A stretch of DNA of 64,000 nucleotides. Origin: Rebecca billardiae RCC1528 (Eukaryota > Haptophyta). Every line of letters begins with the position of its first letter. Within the stretch, counting starts at the first letter, position 1. Under the pieces are notes generated by a model. That model did no database searches, was not told where the DNA came from, and worked only from the letters and a program-made list of their open reading frames with translations. The stretch is taken from assembly GCA_965240325.2 (NCBI GenBank), contig OZ251238.1, forward strand, positions 1,426,001-1,490,000, written 5' to 3'. Shown in pieces: positions 20,862-30,778 of the stretch. The translations under genes were made by a program, and so were the position numbers.

Positions 20862-23723
20862 TCAGTTGACGGCGACCATGGCGGCGTGCGGCATCATCTG
20901 CGCCGGGGCGTGCGCCTTGCGCGAGCGCTTCGCCAGCTGCGCCACCTCGCCGCGCGAGCCCCACGCGCTCCCGCGCCTGTACTGCGCGTACTCCCGCCGG
21001 TACCGGTTCAGCTTCTCCTCGTCGACCGCCTTGACAAACGGCTCGGGCGGCGGCAGCACCACCTCGGGCACTGGCACCTCCGGCAGCGGCGGCGTGGGCG
21101 CGCGCTCGGCGTCGGGGTCGGCGCGGCTCGGCGCGGCCGTGACGACAACCGTCGGCACCGCCGCGGTCGGCCGCGCCGCCGCGAGCTGCGGCGCGGGCGC
21201 GCACTGCACGCAGCCCTCGGACACGTCGCGCCGCGCCGCGTTCGCCTGCAGCGCGGCGTGCAGCTCGTCGACGCTCGTGTCGAAGAAGTAGGTGCCGTTC
21301 TCCGCGTCAGTGGCCATGCCGCCGATCGCGGCGCAGAGGCCCATCGCCGGGTTCTTGAGCGTGTGCTTGTCGAAGCGCATCTGGCGCACGAGCTTGTCCG
21401 CGTCCATCGAGCGCGGCACGAACGTGGGCAGCCCGGTCGCGCCGATCAGCTCGTAGTGCTCGTCCACGACCGCCTGCGTGCAGATGCCCTTGCGCAGCGC
21501 GATCTCGGCGGAGACGCACATGCCGATGGCGACGGCCTCGCCGTGGAGCAGCGGGCGGTGCAGCGGGCCGCTCCACGAGAGGTGCTCGACCGCGTGCCCG
21601 ATCGCGTGGCCGTACTGCGGGCACACCTCGTTGTAGTCCGTCTTCTCGTACGCGTCGAGCGTCGGCGCCTTGATCTCGAGCGCCGCCTTGCAGATGCGCT
21701 CGAGGTACTCGCCGTCCGTGAGCGGCTTGCCCGCGCGCAGCGGGTCGACGATCATGTCGGTGAGCTCGCGCGACTGCGTGAGCCCGTGCTTGAGCGCCTC
21801 CGAGATGCCGTTGAGGATGTGCCGCTCGCTGAGCGTCGAGAGCGCGTCCGGGTCGATCGCGATCGTGCTCGCCGGGTAGTAGCAGCCGAGCAGGTTCTTG
21901 CCGAGCGGGTGGTTGACCGCCTGCTTGAAGTCGAGCGCCGCGTCGAAGGTGGACATGGTGGTGGTGGGCAGGTGCACGAGCGAGATGCCGCGGTACAGCA
22001 TGCCCGCGAGCACGCCCGCCAGGTTGTTCACCACGCCGCCGCCGAGCGAGACGATCGCCGAGTTCTTGTTGATGCCGTTGCACAGGATCTCGTCCGCGCA
22101 CGCGCTCAGCACGGCCATCGTCTTGTGGTGCTCGGTCGAGGGCTCGCCCGCGGCGTCGGCGAGGTCGGAGGGCATCGCGGTCTTGTGCACCTCGAGCCCG
22201 GCGGCGCGGAGCCCGGCGACCACCTGCTCGCCGTAGATCCCGTCCACCACCGTGTCCGTCACCACGTGGATCGGCGCGCCGTGGCACTTCTCGGGCAGGA
22301 AGTGCTTCGCGTGCGCCGCGAGCGCGTCGAGCTGGAGCAGCCCGCGCCGGATGATCACCTCGGTGTGCAGCGGCTTGCCGTCGCGGCCAAAGGTGTTGCG
22401 GTAGAAGCCGCGCTCGTCGACCTCGCCCGCCTTGAGCAGCGGCTGCCCCGCCGGCGCCACGTTCACGTTGAGCGCCGGCTTCGCGTCGAAGTCGAACCAC
22501 GGCACGCGCGCGAGCCGCGCGCCGGAGGCGTTACCCGAGTTACCCGCGTCCAGGGCGTCGAGCCGCGCGAGCTGCTCCGGACTCAGCTGCCAGTCGAGGA
22601 CGGCGAGGACGGGCGAGGCGAGGTGCGGGAGGACGACCGCCGTGCCGCGCTGCACGCCCCAGCGGAGCAGCACCTGCGCCGCCGTCTTGCCCGTCTGCGC
22701 GCCGATCTCCCGCGCAATCTCCGCCATCTTGTCCGAGTGAAAATCGGTCGCGCCAGCGCCGAACTGCGCAGCGCGGCCGAGCGCACAGGCGCGAGCGCGC
22801 GCGCGCGCGCGCGCGAGCGGTGGCAGGGCGGACGGTCGGTGAGACGGGGCGGCGGGCGCGGCGAGGCGGGTGGATACGCGGGCTCCCGCCGCACTGCCGC
22901 TGCGCGCACGCACCTGCGCCGTCGGGAGGTGCGCCACGAGCTGGACGTCAAAGCCGCGGCAGTCGGCCAGCAGCTGGCGCTGCGGCAGCAGCGGGTGGGC
23001 CTCGACGTGGAGCGAGCGCGGCTTGAGGGTGCAGTCGGCGAGGAGCTCGGTGAGCATGCGCGCGTCGAGGTTGCACACGCCCAGCGCGCGCACGAGCCCC
23101 GCCTGCACCAGCTGCTCCATCGCGCCGTACGTCTCGGCGATGCCCGCGCGCGCGCCGCTGTGCACGAGCGCAAAGCTTGTGGCGTCGGAGCCGGGCGTCA
23201 TGCGCGCGGGCCTGCGCGCGGACGAGGAGCGGGCGGCGTGGCGGGCGTGGGGGAGCGGGTGAGCGGGGTGTGGCTGCGCGCGGGGCGGCGCGGCATGCGG
23301 CTGGGCGCTCGTGCGCGCACGCCCGCGCGCAGACTTGGCCCAACCGCGCGCGCGGCTGCGGCGCCGGCGGTTACGGGGCGCGGCGCGCGCGCGCGCGCAC
23401 CAGTGCATGGCGTACTCGTCGAGGTACTCGAGGCCGAGGTTGGCGAGCGTGCGACGGCAGGCCTTCTCCACGTCCTCGGGCGCGGCGTCGGCGCACCACA
23501 ACTTGGCCACGACGTAGAGCTCCTCGCGCGTCACGTCGCCCGCGTCGATCGCGTCGCGGATGGCCACGCCAACCTCCTGCTCGCGGCCGTGGATCTGGGC
23601 GACGTCGATGAGGCGGACGCCGGCTCGGATGGCGTCGCGGATCGTCTTGTTCACGTTGGTCGTGCCGTCCATCGCGTCGGAGAGGCCGACGAGCGGCATG
23701 GGGCGGTACGTGTTCGAAAGCAT
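20862..23723 (-). CDS. Aldo-keto reductase fused to a sugar-phosphate cyclase (DOIS-like)
   Basis: Three exons (23723-23401, 23211-22914, 22763-20862; 2,523 nt, 840 residues). The introns of 189 and 150 bp start GTGCGC and GTGCGT and contain no in-frame stop. Residues 1-300 are an aldo-keto reductase barrel: D40, K74 and H107 of the catalytic tetrad are present, but the tyrosine position is His45 (QIHGREQEVG). Residues ~340-715 form a sugar-phosphate cyclase of the dehydroquinate-synthase fold, with GGGVVNNLAG, HLPTTTMSTFDAALDFKQAV and NHPLGKNLLGCYYP. The zinc ligands are E529, H593 and H614. The Asn in place of the GD aspartate and the KQAVN signature resemble 2-deoxy-scyllo-inosose synthase rather than AroB (GGKT-VN). 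A ~120-residue polar tail follows. The likely role is cyclising a sugar phosphate to a cyclitol, with an associated reductase module. I chose MLSNTYRPMP as the start because the barrel begins there. Confidence 0.82.
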   Translation of the reverse strand: MLSNTYRPMPLVGLSDAMDGTTNVNKTIRDAIRAGVRLIDVAQIHGREQEVGVAIRDAIDAGDVTREELYVVAKLWCADAAPEDVEKACRRTLANLGLEYLDEYAMHWCARARAAPRNRRRRSRARGWAKSARGRARTSAQPHAAPPRAQPHPAHPLPHARHAARSSSARRPARMTPGSDATSFALVHSGARAGIAETYGAMEQLVQAGLVRALGVCNLDARMLTELLADCTLKPRSLHVEAHPLLPQRQLLADCRGFDVQLVAHLPTAQVRARSGSAAGARVSTRLAAPAAPSHRPSALPPLARARARARACALGRAAQFGAGATDFHSDKMAEIAREIGAQTGKTAAQVLLRWGVQRGTAVVLPHLASPVLAVLDWQLSPEQLARLDALDAGNSGNASGARLARVPWFDFDAKPALNVNVAPAGQPLLKAGEVDERGFYRNTFGRDGKPLHTEVIIRRGLLQLDALAAHAKHFLPEKCHGAPIHVVTDTVVDGIYGEQVVAGLRAAGLEVHKTAMPSDLADAAGEPSTEHHKTMAVLSACADEILCNGINKNSAIVSLGGGVVNNLAGVLAGMLYRGISLVHLPTTTMSTFDAALDFKQAVNHPLGKNLLGCYYPASTIAIDPDALSTLSERHILNGISEALKHGLTQSRELTDMIVDPLRAGKPLTDGEYLERICKAALEIKAPTLDAYEKTDYNEVCPQYGHAIGHAVEHLSWSGPLHRPLLHGEAVAIGMCVSAEIALRKGICTQAVVDEHYELIGATGLPTFVPRSMDADKLVRQMRFDKHTLKNPAMGLCAAIGGMATDAENGTYFFDTSVDELHAALQANAARRDVSEGCVQCAPAPQLAAARPTAAVPTVVVTAAPSRADPDAERAPTPPLPEVPVPEVVLPPPEPFVKAVDEEKLNRYRREYAQYRRGSAWGSRGEVAQLAKRSRKAHAPAQMMPHAAMVAVN

Positions 23724-24237
23724 CTCGGGCGTGTCGGCGGTAGGTCGGTCAACGCCTGGCGTTGCGCGGAGGTTGGTGTTGAAGTTTGGATCCGCCGGTG
23801 AATCGGCGGTTACGACCGGACTTGAATGTTCTGGGGTTGCGGGAAAGTTGATGACGAGCCGATAAGAATCGGCTAAAGCAGCCGGTATTGCCAGTATTCG
23901 GATGGTACTTGTGTCGCAATCCCGCGGAGTGATTCTTCGAATCTGAGCACAATACATAGCGCGTCCGCCGCTGCCCTCGTCCCTCGTCGACAGCGCCTGC
24001 CTTGTTGTCAGCCAATGACCATGCATCGCGGGGTAAGCCGGGGTAAATAGCCTCCAGCGTCCGCCGCCGCTGAAGCTTCCGAATCTCCTCCAGCCGCATC
24101 GGGTCTGATCCCGGCGGGTAAGCAACCGACCGTTCGTTGATGGTGAGACCAAAAAAGTAGGAGCTCTCAACCGGCCAAACCGACCAGCAGCCAACTCCGA
24201 GCACTCACCCGGCGCACGCATCAACGCACGCATCAGC
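23724..24237. promoter_or_regulatory. Bidirectional promoter, AKR-cyclase / flavodoxin-ABM-ThuA
   Basis: 514 bp between two divergent start codons, noticeably AT-richer than the flanking genes. It contains several GAATC/GATTC words, including the inverted pair GATTCttcGAATC near 23930-23943. The same word recurs in the 29269-29758 divergent spacer. Joint regulation of the pair is an inference. Confidence 0.5.
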
Positions 24238-26081
24238 ATGGGCCGCATCCTCGTCTTCTACCACTCGAACACGGACTGCACGTCGCAGATGGGCAAGCTC
24301 GTCGCCGCCGGCGCCGCGCAGATCCCCGGCCACGAGATCCGCCTCCGCTCCACCGAGGACTGCACGCACGCGGACGTGCTGTGGGCGGACGGCCTCGCGG
24401 TCGGCACGCCGACCAACCTCGGCGGCATCGCGTGGCGCATGAAGAAGTGGTGGGACGAGTTCGCCGCGGACAACTGGAACAAGTGCGACGGCAAGCTCTG
24501 CACCGTCTTCTCCTCGCAGGGCGGGCACGGCGGCGGCGCCGAGATGTCCTGCCTCGCCATGTCGACCGTGCTGATGAACTTTGGCTTCCTCAGCTTCGGC
24601 GTGACCGACTACGTCGACAAGATCCACACGCTGCACTACGGCGCGGTGGTGGCGAAGCAGCCGCGGAACGAGCACGACCGGCTCGCGTGCGAGCGCCTCG
24701 GCCTGCGCCTCGCCGAGTGGGTCGCCGTCTACGTCGACGGGCGCAAGACGCTCCACCCGCTGCTCACGACCAAGGCTGACGACGCCGCAACCGCCGAGAA
24801 GGCCAAGGCGGAGGACGCGGCGAGCGCGCCGGCGGGCGCGGCGCGCGCGGTGCACGTGGTCGTGACGAAGGAGGTGCCTGAGGCCAACCAGGCCGAGTGG
24901 CTCGGCATGGCCGAGAAGCTCGCGCACCACACGTGGCGCGAGCCGGGCGTGCTCAAGTACAACTTTGTCAAGTCGGCCGACTCGCCGACGCGCTTCGTGA
25001 TCACGGAGGAGTGGGCGTCGATGGCGCACCTCGAGGCGCACTTCGCCACCCCGCACTTTACCACGTACGTGCCCAAGATGGACGCCATCTCCGAGACCGT
25101 CTCGATCGACAAGTGCGTCGACGCGCTCGCGCGCCGCCCCGCGGGCAGCGCGCTGGTCGAGTCGCTCGCGGTCGGCGCCGAGCGCAAGCGCACCGCCCTC
25201 GTCTTCAACAAGGTGCGTGGCGCGCGCGCGCGCGCGCGCGGTGTGTGTGCGCGCGCTCGACCCGAACCGCCGCGCACCCGGCGCGCAACGCCGCGCTCAC
25301 GCTGCGCGCCCGCCGCCGCACCCCGGCACGCGTCCGCGCGCTCGCACGCCCGCAGGCGACTGCCTACCGGCACGACTCGATCGACGCCGCGACCGAGTGC
25401 ATGTGCCGGCTGCTGGCCGAGCGCGGCTGGGCGTCGGTGGTGTCGGACGACTCGTCGCTGCTCGAGAAGGGCACGGCGCGGCCGTTCGACGCGATCGTCT
25501 TCGTGAACAACTCGGGCGACATCTTCGACCCGGCCAACGAGGCACTGAGCGAGCACCTAGCCGCGGGCCGCGGCGTGCTCGGCGTGCACGCGGCGCTCGC
25601 GTGCTTCCTTACGGGCGAGTGCGCGGCCGGGCACACGCTGATGGGCACGAAGACGGACGTGATCCGCGAGCTGTACGGCGCGCACTTCCGCAACCACCCG
25701 CCGCCGCAGCAGGCGACGCTACACGTGCACCACGACGCCGCGGCCGAGCTCTCGCCCGCGTTTGCGGAGCTGCCGCCCTCCTTCAGCCACCACGACGAGT
25801 TCTTCAACTTCGACGTCGACCCGAGCGCGGGCGCGGACGACGTGCGCGTGCTCGTCTCGGTCGACGAGAAGACGTACGAGGGCGGGCTGCACGGCGAGCG
25901 CCACCCGCTCGTGTGGAGCCGCGCGCTGGGCGAGAGGCGCGCGCCCGTCTTCTACTCGGCGCTCGGCCACTTTGCGCACGACTACGACGCGTCCGTCGCG
26001 GACACGAGCCGCGTGCAGGCGGTGCTGCGCGCCGGCCTGGACTACGTCATCACGCAGTCGGCGCCCGTCGCGCCGGCATAG
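24238..26081 (+). CDS. Flavodoxin (WrbA-like) - ABM monooxygenase - ThuA-like three-domain fusion
   Basis: Exons 24238-25212 and 25356-26081 (1,701 nt, 566 residues); the 143-bp intron is GTGCGT...AG in phase 0. Domain 1 (about 1-185) is flavodoxin/WrbA-like: an FMN-binding start (ILVFYHSNTDCTSQM), then ADGLAVGTPTNLGGIAWRMK and SSQGGHGGGAEM. Domain 2 (about 205-300) is an antibiotic-biosynthesis-monooxygenase/YgiN-like ferredoxin fold (EPGVLKYNFVKS, FVITEEWASMAHLEAHFATP). Domain 3 (about 318-560) is ThuA-like (ALVFNKATAYRHDSIDAA, VFVNNSGDIF, GRGVLGVHAALACF, LGHFAHDYD). WrbA and YgiN-type domains are known to act on quinones; ThuA domains occur in sugar metabolism. The combined reaction is unknown. 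The gene is divergent from the AKR-cyclase gene. Confidence 0.85.
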
Positions 26082-26429
26082 GCGCCGAGAGGCGGCGCTG
26101 CGCCGGAGCACGTGGCCAACTATGCTCAGGGTTGGCGACGGCGGCGCCGGGTCGCGGAGTTTCCTTTCCGTGGGAGTACCAGTACCGTTTATAGCGATGA
26201 GTGATGCTGCCAGAGTGCGACGACTAACGAATAATCAGTACAGTCGTACGTCACAGTCAGTCAAGTCAGCTACTATAGCTACTATAGCGCATCGCCGTCA
26301 TCAGCAGATCATCTACATCACCGCCTGCTGCTATGCGATCGGATCGGGCCGAGGCCCGAGCAGTGCAGCTGAGCAGCAGTCGTGACCGAGTGTAACGGCG
26401 ACACTCGACAGCAGGCACTGATGATATGA

Positions 26430-26519
<90 letters not shown>

Positions 26520-27507
26520 TTATTGACTCGATCCGCCATCACTGATTATTGAGATACGCGTTCTGAAAACGGTATATCTCGTCGCGTCATTTCATCATCG
26601 CGCGTCGTCATCGACGACATCGAGTCGTCATACTACATCGCCGTACGGGCTGATTATATTCGATCATCAGCTGGCTGCCGCGCCCCGGACGCCGACTCAG
26701 CGGTCGCGACGCCTAGCGCGCAGCCTATAGCCCACGCGGCTGCGGCGCTATGCGCGACATCACGGTTGACTAGTCTAGTGCCATCCGAACGTACTCTGAG
26801 TTGATCCCCGCGGGCCCCTGGATGACTACCAATTACCATGCGGCCGTCCGTAGCCCGGGCATCAGGCGGAGGCGCGGCAGCCGTAGCGGGCGTAAGACCG
26901 AGTCAGCATGTCTGTCCGTGGCGATTGGCGTGGCCGCCCCGACGACTGTCGACCCAGCGCGGACTGTCACTGACTCTGCCGTCTGCGGATCCTGCCATCC
27001 GCCTGGCCGTGCTGCTGATGCGTCATCATAATCGATTGCACTCTCTCAGTGCCACTACACTACTAATTTGGGCCTACAGCTGGGCGTCACGCGGACTACT
27101 CTCACTGCTCAACATATATCGTCAGACATCAACACTCTCGATCGGATGTACTTCGCCTTCGGCGTCGGACTGTAAGTAGTGACTGCTGCCGCTGACTACT
27201 CAGTTATCTATACTCATTGTCAATATATATATATAGTATATACTATATATATACTATATATATAGCTACCAGTGGTGTGCGCGGACACGGGACAGTAGTC
27301 GGACTAGTCGGCGGGCGGCGCCCGATTTAAACCGCAGCAGCAGTTATAAGGCAGTAGGCGCAGCAGTTATTTATTAGCGCGCAGCAGCGCTGACGCCGCA
27401 CAGACGACTACGACTGTCGGATCAGCCCGACCGCTATATATATGAGCATCATCATCATCAGTAGCTATCGTGAATAAAATTACATCGGCGGCATGTACGT
27501 GTCTCGC
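26082..27507. other. Convergent intergenic spacer with AT repeats
   Basis: 1.4 kb of low-GC DNA with no supported gene. It holds the (AT)n tract at 26432-26518 and a self-complementary TATA-rich stretch (about 27222-27266, ATATATATAGTATATACTAT and similar) able to fold back. Confidence 0.5.
26432..26518. repeat. (AT)n microsatellite
   Basis: About 87 bp of uninterrupted AT dinucleotide. Confidence 0.95.
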
Positions 27508-28539
27508 TCATCCAGGCGATGTCGGCTCGCTCATCGCCACCGGCGGCAGCTCGGTCAGCTGCGTGCGCGGCCTGACCGCGCCGGCACAGCAGCAGCAGCC
27601 CTCGCGGCAGCGGCGGAGCAGCCGCGACGTGCAGCAGCCGGCCGCGCCGCCCCCGTCGGCCGCGCCCCCCGCGCGCGCCGCCGCGAAGCGCTCCGCGATC
27701 TCCTCGAGAGAGTGGCCCTTCGTCTCGGGGATGTAGCACGCGACGAACGCGCCCGCGGCCAGCGCGACCGGTACGAACGCCAGCCACGCGCCCGCGGGCG
27801 AGAGCGCGAGCTGCATCGTCAGGAACGAGGCGGAGATCACGCCGGCGACGATGCGCGTGATGAAGAGCGCGAGTGACATGCCGACCGCTCGCACGCGCGA
27901 CGGAAAGAGCTCGGCGCAGACGACGTACACGAGCGGCGAGAAGCCGAGCGAGAACGAGGCCATGTACGCGCACAGCCCGACGATCGCGAGCGCGGGCGCG
28001 CCGCCGCTCGCGGCTGCCGCCGCGAGGACGAGCAGCGAGCAGCACAGCCCGGCCGCGCTCAGCAGCAGCATCGGCTTCCGGCCGACGCGGTCAAACAGGC
28101 TTGCGCCGATGCCGAGGAAGAGAAGCTTGCACGCGCCGACGCCGGTGATCGCGAGCAGCGTGTCCCTGCGCGAGCGCACGCCCGCCAGCCGCACGATGTG
28201 CCCCGCGTAGTACACCAGCGCCTCCGAGCCCACCGCCTGCGAGAAGAACGCCAGGCCGAGCCCCCGCCACACGAGCGCGCGCGTCACGCCGTCGCGCGCG
28301 CAGAGCGCGTCGGCGATTGACGAGCCGGCGGCGGCGGGGCCGGTGGTTTCGGGGTCGTCGGCGGCGGGCTTGCTCGGCGCCGCGCCCGCCCCGCCGACGC
28401 CGCCGACGCCGCTGTCCCCACCGCCGCCGCTGTCCCCACCGCCGCCGCTGTCCCCACCGCCGCCGCTGTCCCCACCGCCGCCGCTGTCCCCACCGCCGCC
28501 GCTGTCCCCACCGCCACCGCTGTCTCCACCGCCGCCGCC

Positions 28540-28577
<38 letters not shown>

Positions 28578-29268
28578 CGCTGCCGCCGCCGCCGGCAGCG
28601 CTTGCGCTCACAATGTCCCTCAGCTGCTGCTCCGCCGTCTCGGGCGTTGGCGAGATGTCGAGCAGCACCTGGCGCGCGCGCTCGATCTTGCCGCGGTGGA
28701 CGAGCCAGCGCGGGCTCTCGGGCAGCAGCGGGAGCAGCAGCAGCAGCGCCACCGGCGGCAGCACGCCGACGGCAAACATCCATCGCCAGCCGCTCGGCGC
28801 CGCATAGAACGCGAGCCCTGACGCATACCCGAGCAGGATGCCCCCGTTGGTCGCGACGTCGCCGAGCGCGACGAGCGCGCCGCGGTGCTCGGCGGGCACG
28901 AGCTCGGCGGTGAGCACGGGCGCGACCACCAGCGCGAAGCCCACGCCCACGCCCTGCAGCAGCCGTCCGAGGAAGAGCACGAGGAAGCCGGGCGCGACCG
29001 CGATCGCCGCCGAGCCGACGAGGAACGTCACGTTGGCGAGCGCGATGCCGACGCGGCGTCCGAAGGCATGCGCGACCCAGCCGGCGGCGACGCCGCCGAA
29101 CGCGGCGGCGATGTTCATCACGCCCACGGCGAGCTCGTGCTGCACGTCGCTCAGCCTCAGCTCGTCGCGCATGGTGAGCGCGGCGGACGCAATCACTCCC
29201 TGGTCGTACCCCGAGAGCACGGAGCTCGCGGTGGAGACGGCGATGGCGAGCACGAGCGCACGCTTCAT
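27508..29268 (-). CDS. MFS polyol/inositol-type sugar transporter
   Basis: A 586-residue twelve-helix Major Facilitator protein of the sugar-porter family, with proton-coupled uptake or export of polyols or monosaccharides across a membrane. Family signatures are present: SGYDQGVIASAALTMRDEL in helix 1 and its loop, VAHAFGRRVGIALAN (the D/G-x-GRR loop), PESPRWLVHRGKIERA after helix 6, DRVGRKPMLLLSA, and a final PETKGHSLEEIAE. The helix-1 to helix-5 sequence reads most like plant polyol transporters (LGYD-GV...RD-L-L-D-Q). The cytosolic loop between helices 6 and 7 is expanded by a glycine/Asp-Ser repeat encoded by an 18-bp minisatellite. The tail has a Cys-rich patch (REGCCCCAG). The gene is divergent from the SDR gene at 29759. 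Confidence 0.88.
28411..28590. repeat. 18-bp coding minisatellite plus CCG tract
   Basis: Seven 18-bp units (GCTGTCCCCACCGCCGCC) at exact steps from 28411, continuing into a (CCG)n tract. On the coding strand it encodes repeated DSGGGG then poly-Gly in the central loop of the transporter. The frame is kept because the unit is a multiple of three. Confidence 0.9.
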
Positions 29269-29758
29269 GGCGGCGGCTCGAGCGCCCAGGCCGGGCTAGG
29301 GGGGTCGGCGAGGGGCGCTCGAGGGGCGGGCTAGAGCCGCTCGCCAGTCGCGCCCGTCGGTCGCCAATGCGCTGAACGGCAGCTGTGATGCAGATGACCG
29401 GTTGGCATCAAGCAACTTTTTTTTGTTTTTCCGCGGCTTGTGGCCTCCCGCCTCCGCCTTGAGTTCCGACGATCTCTCGGTGATGAGCCAGCCAGCGCTG
29501 ATCAACCGGAGGCTGTTCGCCGAGCTCACGGATACAACACTTGTATGGGCGGCATCCTATGGAGCCGGGTAGGGCGGTACGCGCTTTAGGAAAAAGATCA
29601 AGGGAGGAACCTTCTGGCTATAAGATTCCGTCCGCCGCTGCCACCTCCGCACCAAAGTTCGCGGTCGGTGCCGGAATCGGAGGAATCTCATTGGCTCGGG
29701 CGCTCCCAACGCACACCCGTCCAACCCGCCGTCGTCTCCTGCAAACTCACTCGTCGGG
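29269..29758. promoter_or_regulatory. Bidirectional promoter, MFS transporter / SDR
   Basis: 490 bp between divergent start codons. It contains an 8-T run (CTTTTTTTTG, about 29417), GATTCC near 29625, the pair GGAATCGGAGGAATC near 29675, and an inverted CCAAT box (ATTGG) just before the SDR gene. Confidence 0.45.
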
Positions 29759-30778
29759 ATGGCAACTCCTTCGTGGTACGCGCACCTCCTCAACAAGCCG
29801 AGGGGCGAGGCGAAGCCGCAGCCGAGTGAGCCGCAGCGCATCCTCGTGAGCGGGACCACCGGCTGGATTGCGAGCGGCGTCGCCAAGGAGCTCGTCGCCG
29901 CCGGCCACTCTGTCACCGGCATCGCGCGCCGCAAGACGGAGATCCCGGGCGTGAAGTCGCTGCAGGCGGACCTGCTCTCGGCGGAGTCGCTCAAGATCAT
30001 CGGTGAGCACGGGCCGTTCGACGTGTTCATCCACCTCGCCGGCTCGCTCGGCTGGTGCTCCCTCGAGCAGGGCGTGGACATCAACGTCGCGGGCACGCGC
30101 AAGATTGTGCAGGCGGCGCTGGACGCAGGCTGCAAGCGCGTGATCGTCGCGAGCACCGTCGCGATCATCGGCACGACGGCGCCGCGCTTCCCGCCGAAGC
30201 GGCTGCCGCTGCGCGTAGACGACCCATTTGTCGGCTCCGCCTGGCCGTACGCCCTCTCCAAGTACATGGTCGAGGAGCAGGTGGCGTTCATGTCGCAGTC
30301 GGACGCGTGTGAGGACGTAGACTTCATCGTCGTGCGCGTCGGCGCGACCGTGACCGACCCCCCGGAGATCGTGCACAAGGACGGCGTGGTGAACGGGAAG
30401 GAGGTGTCGTGGCCAGTCGAGCCCGCGCGCTGCACGGACAAGCCGTACGACGCGGCGAGCGAGAAGGTCTTCGTCGAGGACGCCCTGTGCGCGGTCGCGT
30501 ACTCGGACCAGGTGGACTGCCTCGTGCACTGCGCCGTCCGCTGCCCCGTGCAGGCGGGCGTGCGCCAGATCGCGTGCGTCGCGCCGCGGCTGTACAACAT
30601 CGACCCGGTGCCCGCCCTCTTCGAGTCGTGGTACGGCGCCGAGGTCGCCAAGGGCATCGACACATCGTTCTACGACGACCCGGCCAACCTGCATGCGCCG
30701 ATCTACGACCTCGGCCCGGGCAGGGCGCTCGGCTGGGAGCCAAAGGTCGACCTGCTCGCGTGCAAGCTGGCGAAGTGA
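29759..30778 (+). CDS. Extended short-chain dehydrogenase / NAD-dependent epimerase
   Basis: A 339-residue intronless member of the extended SDR family, which oxidises, reduces or epimerises sugar nucleotides, sterols or polyols with NAD(P). The Rossmann start is RILVSGTTGWIASGVAKELV (GxxGxxA variant of the dinucleotide motif), followed by an acidic strand (LQADLL) and HLAGSLGWCS. Catalytic Ser and the Y-x3-K pair are seen in VIVASTVAIIGTT and PYALSKYMVEEQ. The C-terminal half has the substrate-domain pattern VFVEDALCAVAYS and a terminal ALGWEPKVDLLA. Neither 3-beta-HSD-like nor epimerase activity can be chosen from sequence alone. It is divergent from the polyol transporter, which suggests a shared pathway. 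Confidence 0.82.
   Translation: MATPSWYAHLLNKPRGEAKPQPSEPQRILVSGTTGWIASGVAKELVAAGHSVTGIARRKTEIPGVKSLQADLLSAESLKIIGEHGPFDVFIHLAGSLGWCSLEQGVDINVAGTRKIVQAALDAGCKRVIVASTVAIIGTTAPRFPPKRLPLRVDDPFVGSAWPYALSKYMVEEQVAFMSQSDACEDVDFIVVRVGATVTDPPEIVHKDGVVNGKEVSWPVEPARCTDKPYDAASEKVFVEDALCAVAYSDQVDCLVHCAVRCPVQAGVRQIACVAPRLYNIDPVPALFESWYGAEVAKGIDTSFYDDPANLHAPIYDLGPGRALGWEPKVDLLACKLAK

Noticed and set aside
22764-22913. Arg/Ala-rich stretch inside the AKR as genuine protein insertion
   Set aside because: It has GTGCGT/AG borders and its removal restores the AKR barrel; the same holds for 23212-23400, where splicing restores the HWPAR motif.
20886-23801. Very long plus-strand frame opposite the AKR-cyclase gene
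   Set aside because: It is the Arg/Val/Glu-rich shadow of the coding strand, without domains; it arises from GC-rich codon usage.
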